DNA of 64,000 bases from NCBI RefSeq assembly GCF_900090295.1, contig NZ_LT607753.1, forward strand, positions 3,100,001-3,164,000. The letters are read 5' to 3'. A model generated the notes under the pieces. The model saw only the letters and a list, made by a program, of their open reading frames with translations, ran no database searches and was not told where the DNA came from. This DNA comes from Micromonospora coxensis. GTDB taxonomy: Bacteria > Actinomycetota > Actinomycetes > Mycobacteriales > Micromonosporaceae. Shown here piece by piece: positions 52,090 through 62,006 of the stretch (position 1 is the first letter of the stretch; each line of letters opens with the position of its first letter). Made by a program: the position numbers and the translations under genes.

Positions 52090-52440
52090 TCAGTGACCGG
52101 CCTTGGAGTGGTACTCGTCGACGATCTCCTGCGGGATACGGCCACGGTCGGAGATGTCCTTGCCCGCCTTCTTGGCCCAGGCCCGGATCGCCTTGTTCTG
52201 CTCGCGGTCGGCGGTGGCGCCGCCCCGACCCCGGGCGGCCCGGCCGCCGACCACCACGCCGCCCCGCCCGACCCGGGTGCCCGCCGCCACGTAGGGCGCG
52301 AATGTCTCGCGCAATTTCTCGGCGTTCGAGTTCGACAGGTCGATCTCGTACTGAACACCGTCGAGGGCGAACTTCACGGTCTCGTCCGCGTCCCCGCCGT
52401 CCAGGTCATCGACCAGCTTGTGAATGATCTGCTTGGCCAC
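52090..52440 (-). CDS. lsr2: Lsr2-family nucleoid-associated protein
   Basis: This 116-residue H-NS-like protein bridges AT-rich DNA and silences foreign genes. The N-terminal dimerisation domain is AKQIIHKLVDDLDGGDADETVKFALDGVQYEIDLS. The C-terminal AT-hook-like segment is AIRAWAKKAGKDISDRGRIPQEIVDEYH. I chose the GTG at 52438-52440, giving VAKQII as in homologues, because AAAGGA lies nine bases upstream; the ATG at 52449 would directly abut that site. It lies between clpC and lysS, as in other actinobacteria. Confidence 0.96.
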   Translation of the reverse strand: MAKQIIHKLVDDLDGGDADETVKFALDGVQYEIDLSNSNAEKLRETFAPYVAAGTRVGRGGVVVGGRAARGRGGATADREQNKAIRAWAKKAGKDISDRGRIPQEIVDEYHSKAGH

Positions 52441-52548
52441 GTCCCACATTCCTTTCGAGCAGGGCGCTCCTGCAATACAAACACGATAACCCGGGCGATG
52501 CTTGCCCCGTCAACAGGATGCGGTAACGAGCCGGAGATGCTTCCGGCG

Positions 52549-54057
52549 TCACTCAGGGCGAACCAACGGGAACAGGATGGTTTCCCGAATTCCGAGGCCG
52601 GTCAGCGCCATCAGAAGCCGGTCGATTCCCATTCCCATACCGCCGGCCGGTGGCATTCCGTACTCCATGGCACGCAGAAAGTCCTCGTCCAGCCGCATGG
52701 CCTCGTCGTCGCCGCGGGCCGCGAGCTGCGCCTGCGCGACCAGCCGCTCCCGCTGCACCACCGGGTCGACCAGCTCCGAGTACGCGGTGCCCAGCTCGAA
52801 CCCGAGCACGTAGAGGTCCCACTTCTCGGCCAGCCCCGGCTCGCTGCGGTGCGCCCGGGTCAGCGGGCTGGTCTCCTCCGGGTAGTCGCGGACGAAGGTG
52901 GGCGCCTGCAACCCCGGCACGACCAGTTCCTCGAACAGTTCCTCGGCCAGCTTGCCCGGCCCCCACTTCGGGTCGACCGAGACGCCGGCCTTGTCGGCGT
53001 ACTCCACCAGGCGGGACCGCTCGGTGCGGACCGTGACCTCCTCGCCGAGCGCCTCGGAAAGCACCCCGAACAGGGTGACCGAGCGCCACTCGCCGCCCAG
53101 GTCGAACTCGCGGCCGTCGGCGTGCGTCACCACGGTCGAACCACTGACCGCGACCGCCGCCCGCTGCACGAGATTACGGGTCAACTCGGCCATCGTGTCG
53201 TAGTCGCCGTACGCCTGGTACGCCTCGAGCATCGCGAACTCCGGGGAGTGCGAGGAGTCGATGCCCTCATTGCGGAAGTTGCGGTTGATCTCGAAGACCC
53301 GGTCGACGCCGCCGACGACCGCCCGCTTGAGAAACAGTTCCGGCGCGATTCGCAGATACAGATCGGTGTCGAGTGCATTGCTGTGGGTCACGAATGGGCG
53401 GGCCGCCGCGCCGCCGTGCAGCAACTGGAGCATCGGGGTTTCGACCTCGATGAATCCCGCACCGTGCAACGAGTCACGCAGGCTGCGGACCGCCGCCGCC
53501 CGGGTACGCACCATCTGCCGGGCCTGCGGGCGCACCACGAGGTCCACGTAGCGCTGGCGGACCCGGGCCTCCTCGCTGAGCGGCTTGTGCGCCACCGGCA
53601 GCGGGCGCAGCGCCTTGGCGGTGACCGCCCACTCGCGCGCCAGCACCGACAGCTCGCCCCGACGGCTGGTGATCACCTCACCGGTGACCCCGACGTGGTC
53701 GCCGAGGTCGACCAGGCGCTTCCAGTCCTCCAGCCGCTCGGCGCCGACCCGGTCCAGCGAGAGCATGGCCTGGAGTTCGGTGCCGTCGCCGTCGCGAAGG
53801 GTGGCGAAGCAGAGCTTGCCGGTGTTCCGTACGAAGATCACCCGGCCGGTGACCGAGACCTCGTCCCCGGTGGCGGTGTCGGTGGGCAGTTCGGCGTACT
53901 TGTCGCGGATCTCCGCCAGCGTGCTGGTCCGGGGGTACCCGACCGGGTACGGCTCGACGCCCTCGGCGAGCATCCGGTCCCGCTTCTCCCGGCGGACCTT
54001 CATCTGCTCGGGAAGGTCGTCGGCGGGGTCCACTGGCACGGCGTTCTGCTCGGTCAC
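52549..54057 (-). CDS. lysS: lysine--tRNA ligase
   Basis: This 502-residue class II synthetase charges tRNA-Lys. It has an N-terminal OB-fold anticodon domain ([26 protein letters not shown]), motif 2 [26 protein letters not shown], and motif 3 [15 protein letters not shown]. The GTG at 54055-54057 is chosen because GAGGAAG lies eight bases upstream, rather than the TTG at 54072. It lies next to lsr2 and is divergent from a methyltransferase gene. Confidence 0.96.
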   Translation of the reverse strand: MTEQNAVPVDPADDLPEQMKVRREKRDRMLAEGVEPYPVGYPRTSTLAEIRDKYAELPTDTATGDEVSVTGRVIFVRNTGKLCFATLRDGDGTELQAMLSLDRVGAERLEDWKRLVDLGDHVGVTGEVITSRRGELSVLAREWAVTAKALRPLPVAHKPLSEEARVRQRYVDLVVRPQARQMVRTRAAAVRSLRDSLHGAGFIEVETPMLQLLHGGAAARPFVTHSNALDTDLYLRIAPELFLKRAVVGGVDRVFEINRNFRNEGIDSSHSPEFAMLEAYQAYGDYDTMAELTRNLVQRAAVAVSGSTVVTHADGREFDLGGEWRSVTLFGVLSEALGEEVTVRTERSRLVEYADKAGVSVDPKWGPGKLAEELFEELVVPGLQAPTFVRDYPEETSPLTRAHRSEPGLAEKWDLYVLGFELGTAYSELVDPVVQRERLVAQAQLAARGDDEAMRLDEDFLRAMEYGMPPAGGMGMGIDRLLMALTGLGIRETILFPLVRPE

Positions 54058-54150
54058 GGCACGCTTCCTCAAGCTTCGGGAATATCGGCGGGGTCAGCCC
54101 ATGAGCGTACTCAAGCGTCCCGGTGGCCGTTACGGGATAACCTGCCGCCC

Positions 54151-54891
54151 ATGACCGACCCCACTCACGCCCTCTCCTTCGGAGCGGCGGCGGCCGAGTA
54201 CGACCGCTTCCGGCCCCGCTACCCGGAGGCGGCGCTGCGGTGGGCCCTGGCCGGGCTGGACGCGCCCGCCCGGGTGCTGGACCTGGGCGCCGGCACCGGC
54301 ATCCTCACCCGTGGGGTGCTGGCCCTCGGCCACGCGGTGACGCCGGTCGAACCGGACCCGGGGATGCGGGCCCGGCTGGACGCCGCCACGCCCGGCGTGA
54401 CCGCGCTGGCGGGCAGCGCCGAGTCGGTGCCGCTGCCGGACGGCACGGTCGACGCGGTGCTGGTCGGACAGGCGTACCACTGGTTCGACCGGGAGCGCGC
54501 GCACGCCGAGGTCGCCCGGGTGCTGGGCGGGGGCGGGACGTTCGCCCCCATCTGGAACATCCGGGACGAGAGCGTCGGCTGGGTCGCCGAGCTGGGCCGG
54601 ATCGCCCACCTCGGCGACAACGGCGGCGACCTGATCGAAGAGGTCACCGGGTTCGGCCCGGCCTTCACCCCCGTGGAGGCGGCCGGGTTCCCCCACCGCG
54701 CCACGCTCACCCCGGACGAGGTGCTCGGGCTGGTGCGCACCCGCTCGTACTGGCTCACCGCCGAGCCGGCGCGGCGGGAGCGGATCGACCGGGACCTGCG
54801 GGACCTGTTCGCCACCCATCCGGACCTGGCCGGGCGGGAGACGGTCGAGCTGCCGTACCGGACGCTGGTCCTCCGCGCCCGGCGGCGCTGA
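54151..54891 (+). CDS. class I SAM-dependent methyltransferase
   Basis: This 246-residue protein has a Methyltransf_11-type fold. SAM motif I is VLDLGAGTGILTRGVL. The acidic motif is VTPVEPDPGMRARL, followed by AESVPLPDGTVDAVLVGQAYHWFDR. The AYHWFD motif marks the group of small-molecule methyltransferases whose substrates are rarely known. TAACCT is seven bases before the ATG with no Shine-Dalgarno, again suggesting a leaderless start. There is no pathway context. Confidence 0.88.
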   Translation: MTDPTHALSFGAAAAEYDRFRPRYPEAALRWALAGLDAPARVLDLGAGTGILTRGVLALGHAVTPVEPDPGMRARLDAATPGVTALAGSAESVPLPDGTVDAVLVGQAYHWFDRERAHAEVARVLGGGGTFAPIWNIRDESVGWVAELGRIAHLGDNGGDLIEEVTGFGPAFTPVEAAGFPHRATLTPDEVLGLVRTRSYWLTAEPARRERIDRDLRDLFATHPDLAGRETVELPYRTLVLRARRR

Positions 54892-54925
54892 GCCCGGCGC
54901 GGCGCGCGACCCCGGCGGCGGCCGG

Positions 54926-55684
54926 TCAGGTGTTGCGCTCGTAGACCATCCGCAGGCCGATCAGGGTGATCATCGGCTCGTGGTGGGTGATGGTGCGGCA
55001 CTCGTTGATCACCAGCGAGGCCAGGCCGCCGGTGGCGATGACCGCCTTCACCTCGCCCAGTTCGTCGACCATCCGCTCGACGATCCGGTCCACCTGGCCG
55101 GCGAAGCCGAAGTAGAGACCGGCCTGGAGGCACTCCACGGTGTTCTTGCCGATCACCGAGCGGGGCTTGGTCGCCTCCACCTTGCGCAACTGCGCCGCCC
55201 GGGCGGCGAGCGCGTCGAAGGAGATCTCGATGCCCGGGGCGAACGCGCCGCCCAGGAACTCGCCCCGCTCGCTGATCACGTCGAAGTTGGTGGTGGTGCC
55301 GAAGTCCACCACGATCGACGGGCCGCCGTAGAGGGTGTACGCGGCCAGGGTGTTGACCACCCGGTCCGAGCCGACCTCCTTGGGGTTGTCGATCGCGAGC
55401 TGCACCCCGGTGCGCACCCCCGGCTCGACGACCACGCTCGGCAGGTCGGCGTAGTAGCGGGCCAGCATGGTCCGCAGCGAGCGCAACGCGGCCGGCACCG
55501 TCGAGCAGGCGGCCACCCCGGTGATCTCCACCGCGTCACCGGCGAGCAGCCCCCGGAACATCAGACCCAGCTCGTCCGCCGTGGACCGGGCGTCGGTCTT
55601 GATCCGCCAGGAGTGCACCAGCTTGTCGCCGTCGAAGGTCGCCAGCACGGTGTTGGTGTTTCCGATGTCGATGCAGAGCAGCAC
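54926..55684 (-). CDS. coaX: type III pantothenate kinase
   Basis: This 252-residue ASKHA-fold kinase phosphorylates pantothenate, the first committed step of coenzyme A synthesis. It has the N-terminal phosphate loop MLLCIDIGNTNTVLATFDG, the second motif SIVVDFGTTTNFDVI, and GGAFAPGIEISFDALAARAAQL. The start is GTG, six bases after TAGGCT, probably leaderless. It follows nadB-nadC on the same strand, and panC-panD lie further upstream, making a cofactor block. Confidence 0.95.
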   Translation of the reverse strand: MLLCIDIGNTNTVLATFDGDKLVHSWRIKTDARSTADELGLMFRGLLAGDAVEITGVAACSTVPAALRSLRTMLARYYADLPSVVVEPGVRTGVQLAIDNPKEVGSDRVVNTLAAYTLYGGPSIVVDFGTTTNFDVISERGEFLGGAFAPGIEISFDALAARAAQLRKVEATKPRSVIGKNTVECLQAGLYFGFAGQVDRIVERMVDELGEVKAVIATGGLASLVINECRTITHHEPMITLIGLRMVYERNT

Positions 55685-55716
55685 GCACGCAGCCTAGACG
55701 CCGGGACCCGGCCCGC

Positions 55717-56613
55717 TCACTCCTCCCGGAGGTCCAGCGCGACATCGAGGATCGGCGAGGAGTGGGTGAGCGCGCCCACCGACAGGAAGTCCACCCCGGT
55801 GGCGGCGTACTCGGCGGCCACCTCCAGGGTCAGCCCACCGGTCGCCTCCAGCTCGGCACGGTCGCCGACCTTCGCCACCACCTCGCGCAGCGTCTCCGGG
55901 GACATGTTGTCCAGCAGCAGGAAGTCCGCGCCGGCCTCCACCGCCTCGACCGCCTCGGCGACCGTGTCCACCTCCACCTGCACCGGCACGTCGGGGAAGG
56001 TCTCCCGGACCCGCCGGTAGGCCGCCGCCACCCCGCCCGCGGCGAGCTTGTGGTTGTCCTTGATCATGGCGACGTCGTGCAGGCCCATCCGCTTGTTGGT
56101 GCCGCCGCCGGCGCGCACCGCGTACTTCTCCAGGGCGCGCAGGCCCGGGGTGGTCTTGCGGGTGTCCAGCACCAGCGCCTTCGTCCCGGCCAGGGCGTCC
56201 GCCCAGGCCCGGGTGTGGGTGGCCACCCCGGACATCCGGCAGAGCAGGTTGAGCGCCGTGCGCTCGGCGGTGAGCAGCAGCCGGGTCGGGCCGGTCACCG
56301 TGGCCAGCACGTCGCCGCGCGCCACCCGCTGCCCGTCGCGGGCCACCAGCGACACCTCGACGGTACGGCCCGCGCCGGTCACCTCACCGACCAGCTCGAA
56401 CACGGCGGCGGCCACGGCCAGCCCGGCCACCACGCCGGGGGCCCGGGCGACCAGGTCGGCGGTGTCGGTCTGCGCGTCCGGGATGGTGGCGACGCTGGTG
56501 ACGTCGAGGAAGTCCGGGCCCAGGTCCTCGGTGAGCGCGTCGACGATCACCCGCCGCACCCGCTCCGGGTCCAGACCGCCCGCCGTCAACGCCTGCTCGG
56601 TCGACTCCCTCAC
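55717..56613 (-). CDS. nadC: nicotinate-nucleotide pyrophosphorylase (carboxylating)
   Basis: This 298-residue enzyme, quinolinate phosphoribosyltransferase, makes nicotinate mononucleotide. The signature is VLDTRKTTPGLRALEKYAVRAGGGTNKRMGL. MIKDNHKLAAGG and VEVDTVAEAVEAVEAGADFLLLDNM are the other conserved stretches. The GTG follows CGGAGGAG. It lies just downstream of nadB. No nadA is seen in the window, so quinolinate synthase must be elsewhere. Confidence 0.95.
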   Translation of the reverse strand: MRESTEQALTAGGLDPERVRRVIVDALTEDLGPDFLDVTSVATIPDAQTDTADLVARAPGVVAGLAVAAAVFELVGEVTGAGRTVEVSLVARDGQRVARGDVLATVTGPTRLLLTAERTALNLLCRMSGVATHTRAWADALAGTKALVLDTRKTTPGLRALEKYAVRAGGGTNKRMGLHDVAMIKDNHKLAAGGVAAAYRRVRETFPDVPVQVEVDTVAEAVEAVEAGADFLLLDNMSPETLREVVAKVGDRAELEATGGLTLEVAAEYAATGVDFLSVGALTHSSPILDVALDLREE

Positions 56614-56668
56614 CGTGACTCCTCCGTTCGCGACTGCGGGGCTCGCAGGACCGGCTCACTCCTCGCGC

Positions 56669-58363
56669 TCACCGGGACTCCTCCCACCGGGACGTCAATC
56701 TGCCCTGCGTCCCGATCCCGCCGACGAGGTGGCCGCGCCACCGCTCGTCGGCCGTCGGGAAGTCCTCCCGCCAGTGGCAACCCCGGGTCTCCTGGCGGAC
56801 GTACGCCGCCGCGACCAGCGTCGACGCCACGGTGATCAGGTTCGTCGCCTCCCAGTCGGCGGTCCGCGGGGTGCCCCGCCCCTGGCCCAGTTCGGTCAGC
56901 GTGGCGGCCGTCCCGGTGAGGGTGCGCGCCGAGCGGAGCACACCCGCGCCCCGGGTCATCGCCCGTTGCAGGGTCGCGGTGCCCTCGGCCGGGACCACCC
57001 CACCCGCGCCGCCCACCCAGGCGCCAATCTCCGCCGGCCGGGCCTGCTCGGGCAGTCCGGCGGCGATGTCCTCGGCGATCCGGCGGGAGAAGACCAGCCC
57101 CTCCAGCAGCGAGTTGCTGGCCAGCCGGTTCGCCCCGTGCACGCCGGTGCAGGCGACCTCGCCGCAGGCGTACAGGCCGGGGATGGACGTGCGGCCGCGC
57201 AGGTCGGTGCGGACGCCGCCGGAGGCGTAGTGGGCGGCGGGGGCGACCGGGATCAGGTCGGTGGCCGGGTCGACGCCGATGGCCAGGCAGGACGCGACGA
57301 TGGTCGGGAAGCGCCCGGCGAGGAAGTCCCCGCCGAGGTGGCGGGCGTCCAGCCAGACGTGGTCGGCGCCGGTGGCCAGCAGCACCCGGTGGATGCCCTT
57401 GGCGACCACGTCCCGGGGGGCCAGCTCGGCCAGTTCGTGCTGGCCGACCATGAACCGCTTGCCGTCCCCGTCGACCAGGTGCGCGCCCTCGCCGCGCAGC
57501 GCCTCGGAGACCAGCGGCTGCTGGGCCAGGCCCGCGCCGGGGACCCGGGCGTGCTCCGGCACGATCAGCGCGGTCGGGTGGAACTGGACGAACTCCACGT
57601 CGGTGACCGCCGCGCCGGCCCGCATGGCCAGCGCCACCCCGTCGCCGGTGGAGACCGCCGGGTTGGTGGTCGCCGAGAAGACCTGGCCCATGCCGCCGGT
57701 GGCGAGGACCACCGCCCGGGCCAGGATCGCCCCGACGCCGTCCTCGCTGCCCTCGCCGAGCACGTGCAGGGTGATGCCGCAGGCGGGGCCGAGGCCGTCC
57801 GGGCCGTCGCCGGGGGCGCGCAGCAGGTCCAGCACCAGGGCGTGCTCGACCAGGCGGATCCACGGGTCGCGGCGGACCGCGGCGTGCAGCGCCCGCTGCA
57901 CCTCGGCGCCGGTCGCGTCGCCACCGGCGTGCACGATCCGGTCGGCCCGGTGCCCGCCCTCGCGGGTGAGCATCAGCGAGCCGTCCGGGTTGCGGTCGAA
58001 CTCCGCGCCGATGCGCATCAGCTCCCGCAGCCGGGTCGGCCCCTCCTCGACCAGCACCCGCACCGCGTCCGGATCGCAGAGCCCGACGCCGGCGATCTCG
58101 GTGTCCGAGGCGTGCGCGGCCGGGGTGTCGGCCGGATCGAGCACGGCGGCGATGCCACCCTGCGCCCAGCGGGTCGACCCCTCGTCGATGTTGACCTTGG
58201 TGACCACCGTGACGTGCAGGCCCGCCTCCCGCAGGTGCAGCGCGGCGGTGAGACCGGCGACCCCGGAGCCGACCACGATCACGTCGGTGGTCTCCACCCA
58301 GCCGGGCGCGGGAGCGGCCAGCAGACGGGGCAGGGCCGGCAGGTCGACGGTCGGAAGGTCCAT
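56669..58363 (-). CDS. nadB: L-aspartate oxidase
   Basis: This 564-residue flavoprotein oxidises aspartate to iminoaspartate for NAD synthesis. FAD binding is by VIVVGSGVAGLTAALHLREAG, and INIDEGSTRWAQGG-like sequence (VNIDEGSTRWAQGGIAAV) marks the flavin site. The catalytic region is VQFHPTALIVPE, and the C-terminal cap includes ACTGVHGANRLASNSLLEGLVF. I start it at the ATG at 58361-58363; GTG 58369 and TTG 58375 are in frame. It overlaps no neighbour and leads nadB-nadC-coaX. Confidence 0.95.
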   Translation of the reverse strand: MDLPTVDLPALPRLLAAPAPGWVETTDVIVVGSGVAGLTAALHLREAGLHVTVVTKVNIDEGSTRWAQGGIAAVLDPADTPAAHASDTEIAGVGLCDPDAVRVLVEEGPTRLRELMRIGAEFDRNPDGSLMLTREGGHRADRIVHAGGDATGAEVQRALHAAVRRDPWIRLVEHALVLDLLRAPGDGPDGLGPACGITLHVLGEGSEDGVGAILARAVVLATGGMGQVFSATTNPAVSTGDGVALAMRAGAAVTDVEFVQFHPTALIVPEHARVPGAGLAQQPLVSEALRGEGAHLVDGDGKRFMVGQHELAELAPRDVVAKGIHRVLLATGADHVWLDARHLGGDFLAGRFPTIVASCLAIGVDPATDLIPVAPAAHYASGGVRTDLRGRTSIPGLYACGEVACTGVHGANRLASNSLLEGLVFSRRIAEDIAAGLPEQARPAEIGAWVGGAGGVVPAEGTATLQRAMTRGAGVLRSARTLTGTAATLTELGQGRGTPRTADWEATNLITVASTLVAAAYVRQETRGCHWREDFPTADERWRGHLVGGIGTQGRLTSRWEESR

Positions 58364-58436
58364 GGACACAGTCAACCCGAAGGGCTCTCGTCCCGGGCGA
58401 CGGGGGCACGACGAGTGGTTTGGGCTACGACGTCCA

Positions 58437-59330
58437 CTACCGGGTGCGCACGGGCAGGCCGGTGGGGCCGGCGCCCTTGAGCGAGGCGGTCACCGTACGG
58501 TCGCTCAGCCAGAGGTAGCAGCGGACGCCCCGGTCACCGACCCGCCAGCGTCCCGCGCCGGGCGGGCGTACCACGACGCCGCTGCGGAAGCGCAGGTTCG
58601 CGTCGTCGGGCACCCCGACGTACCGGCCGAGGACGGTGCGGCAGCCGGCGTAGAGCGGGGCCCACTCGGCGTCCCTGCTCGGGTACGGCCGGTCCGGCGC
58701 CGCCCACACGCCGACGAACTCCGCGTCGTGCGCAACGCCGCACTCCACCGGGGTGAGGGTCCGCACCCGGCCGGCCCCCTCCGTCGTCCGCTGGCAACCC
58801 AGCCGCAGCGGGGAGGGGCCCTTGAGGGCGTCACGCAGGCTGCCGGTGCGGGCCACCACCTTCGCGGCGGCCTCGACCGTGTCCAGTTCGCTCAGGTCGC
58901 ACCGGAACCAGCGGGAGCCGGCCGCCCAGCCGGGCGCGCTGGGCAGCGCCACGGCCAGCCGCAGCCGCCCGGCCCGCCACTCGTCGCCGACGTACCCGGT
59001 GGCCTTCGTGTCGCACTCGGCGAACGCGCCGCGCAGCTCCGGCGAGCCGGTGGCCGGCGGCGCGGCCCGGCCGGCGGGGAACGCGCCCACGTGCACCGTC
59101 TCCACCCGGTGCGCCACCGCGCAGTCCACCGGCGCGTACGCCGCCAGGGAGACCGTGTCCGTGAAGTCACCGACCTGGCAGACGCCGGCCTCGGGGGTGA
59201 ACGGCCCGGGCGCGCCCAGCATCGCCCAGTCGTCGGTCAGGTCGCCGTCGAGTCCACCGGTGCCGGCGCACCCGACGAGCAGCATCCCCGCCACCAACGC
59301 GGCGGCCACGCTCCTCATCGCACGGCGCAT
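58437..59330 (-). CDS. septum-formation-family lipoprotein
   Basis: This 297-residue exported lipoprotein has a lipobox MLLVGCAG. It contains two septum-formation-type repeats with Cys pairs (VCQVGDFTDTVSLAAYAPVDCAVAHRVETVHVG and LGCQRTTEGAGRVRTLTPVECGVAHDAEFVGVW). Each carries the family CAVAH or CGVAH turn. These proteins are membrane-associated in actinomycetes and linked to septation by annotation only. It lies between nadB and panD with no clear link to either. The ATG at 59318 is an alternative start. Confidence 0.88.
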   Translation of the reverse strand: MRRAMRSVAAALVAGMLLVGCAGTGGLDGDLTDDWAMLGAPGPFTPEAGVCQVGDFTDTVSLAAYAPVDCAVAHRVETVHVGAFPAGRAAPPATGSPELRGAFAECDTKATGYVGDEWRAGRLRLAVALPSAPGWAAGSRWFRCDLSELDTVEAAAKVVARTGSLRDALKGPSPLRLGCQRTTEGAGRVRTLTPVECGVAHDAEFVGVWAAPDRPYPSRDAEWAPLYAGCRTVLGRYVGVPDDANLRFRSGVVVRPPGAGRWRVGDRGVRCYLWLSDRTVTASLKGAGPTGLPVRTR

Positions 59331-59507
59331 CGCGGCCTCCCCCAGCCGACGACCGTCGATCCCGACGGTCCGCCCAGACTAACCGCCCCCCACCCCCCGG
59401 TGACAGACCGGACTTCCCCGCTCACTCGCCGCGATCCTGCAGGTGTGGTGGGAGGAAACGGTCCTGTCGGGGCGTTCCGCCGAGATCGACGGGACGGGGC
59501 GGGAGGG

Positions 59508-59933
59508 TCAGGAGAGGAGGGCCAGGGGGTTGGGGACGGGGGCGCCGGCGGTGCCGGGGGCGGCGATGGCCGGGTCGGCGCCCAGGTCGACGATCCGGTT
59601 GTCGGCGTCGACGTGGACCACCCGGGGCTGGTAGGTGCGCGCCTCGGCGTCGTCCATCTGCCCGTACGAGATCAGGATGACCAGGTCACCGGGGTGCACC
59701 AGGTGCGCGGCGGCGCCATTGATGCCGATCACGCCGCTGCCCCGCTCGCCCGGGATCACGTACGTCTCCAGCCGGGCCCCGTTGGTCACGTCCACGATCG
59801 CGACCTGCTCGCCCGGAAGCAGGTCGGCGGCGTCGAGCAGATCCTGGTCCACCGTCACCGAGCCGACGTAGTGCAGGTCGGCCTGGGTCACCGTGGCCCG
59901 GTGGATCTTCGACTTGAGCATGGTGCGGAACAT
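59508..59933 (-). CDS. panD: aspartate 1-decarboxylase
   Basis: This 141-residue proenzyme makes beta-alanine for pantothenate. The self-cleavage site is Gly24-Ser25 in [19 protein letters not shown], which yields the pyruvoyl group. [38 protein letters not shown] and the C-terminal tail fit the family. GAAAGGCGCCCC precedes the ATG. It follows panC on the same strand by 32 bp. Confidence 0.96.
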   Translation of the reverse strand: MFRTMLKSKIHRATVTQADLHYVGSVTVDQDLLDAADLLPGEQVAIVDVTNGARLETYVIPGERGSGVIGINGAAAHLVHPGDLVILISYGQMDDAEARTYQPRVVHVDADNRIVDLGADPAIAAPGTAGAPVPNPLALLS

Positions 59934-59965
59934 GGGGCGCCTTTCAGCAGGTGTGGTGGGGGTGG

Positions 59966-60814
59966 TCAGGAGCGAGGGGTGAGCCGGATCGCCGTGTTGT
60001 CGATCAGCCGGGTGCCACCCACCCAGGCCGCGACCAGCAGCCGGGCCGGGCCGGACACCGGGCCCGGCTCCAGGTCCGGGTCGGTGAGCACCAGGTAGTC
60101 GAGCTGCGCCTGCGGACCGGCGACGGCGAACGCCCGGTGGGCCGCGCCGAGCACCTCGCCCGCGTCGTACCCCTCGTCGGCGGCGGCGGCCCCGGCCCGC
60201 AGTGCGGCCGACAGGCTCAGCGCCGTCCGCCGCTCCTCGGCGGAGAGGTAGCGGTTGCGGCTGGACAACGCCAGGCCGTCCGGCTCCCGCACGGTCGGCA
60301 CGCCGACCACCTCCACCGGCACGTCCAGGTCGCGGACCATCCGCCGGACGAGGGTGAGCTGCTGGTAGTCCTTCTCGCCGAAGAAGGCGAGCTGCGGCCG
60401 GGTCAGCTGGAGCAGCTTCAGCACCACGGTCAGCACGCCGTGGAAGAAGCCGGGCCGGCTCAACCCCTCCAGGTCCTCGCCGAGCTGCCCCGGGTTGACC
60501 CGTACCGCCGGCTGCCCCTGCGGGTACATGTCGGCCACCGAGGGGGCGAACACCACGTCGGCCCCGGCCCGGCGGCACACCTCCAGGTCCGCGTCGAGGG
60601 TGCGCGGGTACCGGTCGAAGTCCTCGTTCGGCCCGAACTGCAACGGGTTCACGAAGATCGTCACGAGCACGTGGTCGGCCTGCTCCCGGGCCGCCCGGAT
60701 CAGCGTCTCGTGGCCCTCGTGCAGCGCGCCCATGGTCATCACCACGCCCACCGCGCCGGTCAGACCGTCGCGCGCCTTCGCCAGCTCGGCCCGGGTGTGC
60801 ACCAGCTCCGTCAC
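59966..60814 (-). CDS. panC: pantoate--beta-alanine ligase
   Basis: This 282-residue ATP-dependent ligase joins pantoate and beta-alanine. The HIGH-like motif is [15 protein letters not shown], with [19 protein letters not shown] and [14 protein letters not shown]. The KMSKS-like [12 protein letters not shown] is also present. The GTG overlaps the stop of the upstream DUF2520 gene by 4 bp, so the pair is coupled. PanD follows. Confidence 0.96.
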   Translation of the reverse strand: MTELVHTRAELAKARDGLTGAVGVVMTMGALHEGHETLIRAAREQADHVLVTIFVNPLQFGPNEDFDRYPRTLDADLEVCRRAGADVVFAPSVADMYPQGQPAVRVNPGQLGEDLEGLSRPGFFHGVLTVVLKLLQLTRPQLAFFGEKDYQQLTLVRRMVRDLDVPVEVVGVPTVREPDGLALSSRNRYLSAEERRTALSLSAALRAGAAAADEGYDAGEVLGAAHRAFAVAGPQAQLDYLVLTDPDLEPGPVSGPARLLVAAWVGGTRLIDNTAIRLTPRS

Positions 60815-61782
60815 GCCGCCACCTCCATTCCCGCCAGCACGTCGAGCAGCGACTCCGCGTCCACCGGCCGCAGTCGGCCCGCCGCGATGGCCCGGTCGGC
60901 GCTCCGTCTGGCCAACGCCAGGTAGGGGGCCACCGATTCCGGCGCGGTCTGCGCCAGCCGGGCCAGGTGCCGGCGTACGGTGCCCGCGTCGCCCCGGGAG
61001 ACCGGCCCGGTCAGCGCGTCGTCACCGAGGCGCAGCGCGTTCTCCAGGGCCGCCCGCAGCAGCGGGGCGAGCACCTTCTCCGGGTTGGTCACCCCGGCGT
61101 CGCGCAGCCGGTCGGCCGCCTCGTTGACCAGGGTCACCAGGTGGTTGGCGCCGTGCGCCAGGGCGGCGTGGTACAGCGGCCGGTCCGCCTCGCCGACCCA
61201 CTCGGGCACCCCACCCAGGTCGGCCACCAGCCGGGCCGCCAGCGGGCGCAGCTGGGCCGGGGCGGTCACCCCGTACGAGATGCCGGCGAGCCGGCCGAGG
61301 TCGTCCGGCGTACCGGTGAAGGTCATCGCGGGGTGCAGGGCCAGCGGGTGCGCGCCCACGGCGGCGGCGGGGGCCAGCACGGCCAGCCCGTGCGCGCCGG
61401 AGGTGTGCGCGACCACCTGGCCGGGGCGCAGCGCCCTCGTCTCGGCCAGGCCGGCGACCACCGGGGCCAGCGCGTCGTCCGGGACGGCGACGATCAGCAG
61501 GTCGGTGGCGGCGCGGGCCACCGAGGTCGCGGAGCGGTTCCGGGCGCCGGGGAGCAGCAGGGCGATCCGGGCCTTGGCGGCGCCGGAGACGCCGGAGGCG
61601 GCCACCACCCGGTGCCCGGCGGCGGCGAGCGCGGCGCCCAGCACGGCGCCGACCCGGCCCGCGCCGATGACACCGACGGTGAGGGTACGGGGGAAGGTGA
61701 GCGGGGCGCCGGCGGAGGCGCCGCCCGGCGGTACGGCGGCCCCGCGCGGGGCGGCCGGACGCGGGCGCAGCGGTGCGCTCAT
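60811..61782 (-). CDS. Rossmann-like and DUF2520 domain protein
   Basis: This 323-residue protein has a disordered N-terminus, an NADP-type Rossmann domain ([27 protein letters not shown]), [13 protein letters not shown], and a C-terminal DUF2520 helical domain. It looks like a 6-phosphogluconate-dehydrogenase-type reductase. It is fused by overlap to panC, and no panE is seen here. A ketopantoate-reductase role, as shown for PanG in other bacteria, is a reasonable hypothesis. It heads the DUF2520-panC-panD unit. Confidence 0.9.
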   Translation of the reverse strand: MSAPLRPRPAAPRGAAVPPGGASAGAPLTFPRTLTVGVIGAGRVGAVLGAALAAAGHRVVAASGVSGAAKARIALLLPGARNRSATSVARAATDLLIVAVPDDALAPVVAGLAETRALRPGQVVAHTSGAHGLAVLAPAAAVGAHPLALHPAMTFTGTPDDLGRLAGISYGVTAPAQLRPLAARLVADLGGVPEWVGEADRPLYHAALAHGANHLVTLVNEAADRLRDAGVTNPEKVLAPLLRAALENALRLGDDALTGPVSRGDAGTVRRHLARLAQTAPESVAPYLALARRSADRAIAAGRLRPVDAESLLDVLAGMEVAA

Positions 61783-62006
61783 GGCAACGATCCAGTCCTC
61801 GAAGGGGGTACCGGTCGAGGGCAAGTATGCGCCGTGGTTACGGAGCTCGAACAAGGGTGTGTGAAAACCTTCACCGAGGGTGGGACCGGGCCGCTCCGGT
61901 TGCGGAATGCGGCCCGCTCCGGGCGTCACCACAGGTCGCGCGGGAATCCGTACCGGCTGAACCGTAGGGTCGGCACGGTGACGCACCCTGAACCCGGGAC
62001 GAACTG

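Noticed and set aside
51823..54150. Long plus-strand open frame antisense to lsr2 and lysS, in frame with the methyltransferase at 54151
   Set aside because: Only the part from 54151 has methyltransferase motifs. The upstream part is low-complexity shadow sequence of lysS.
61861..61874. GTGAAAACCTTCAC as an operator upstream of the MidA-type gene
   Set aside because: The arms are only 5 bp, which is expected by chance at this scale, and the position is far from the start.
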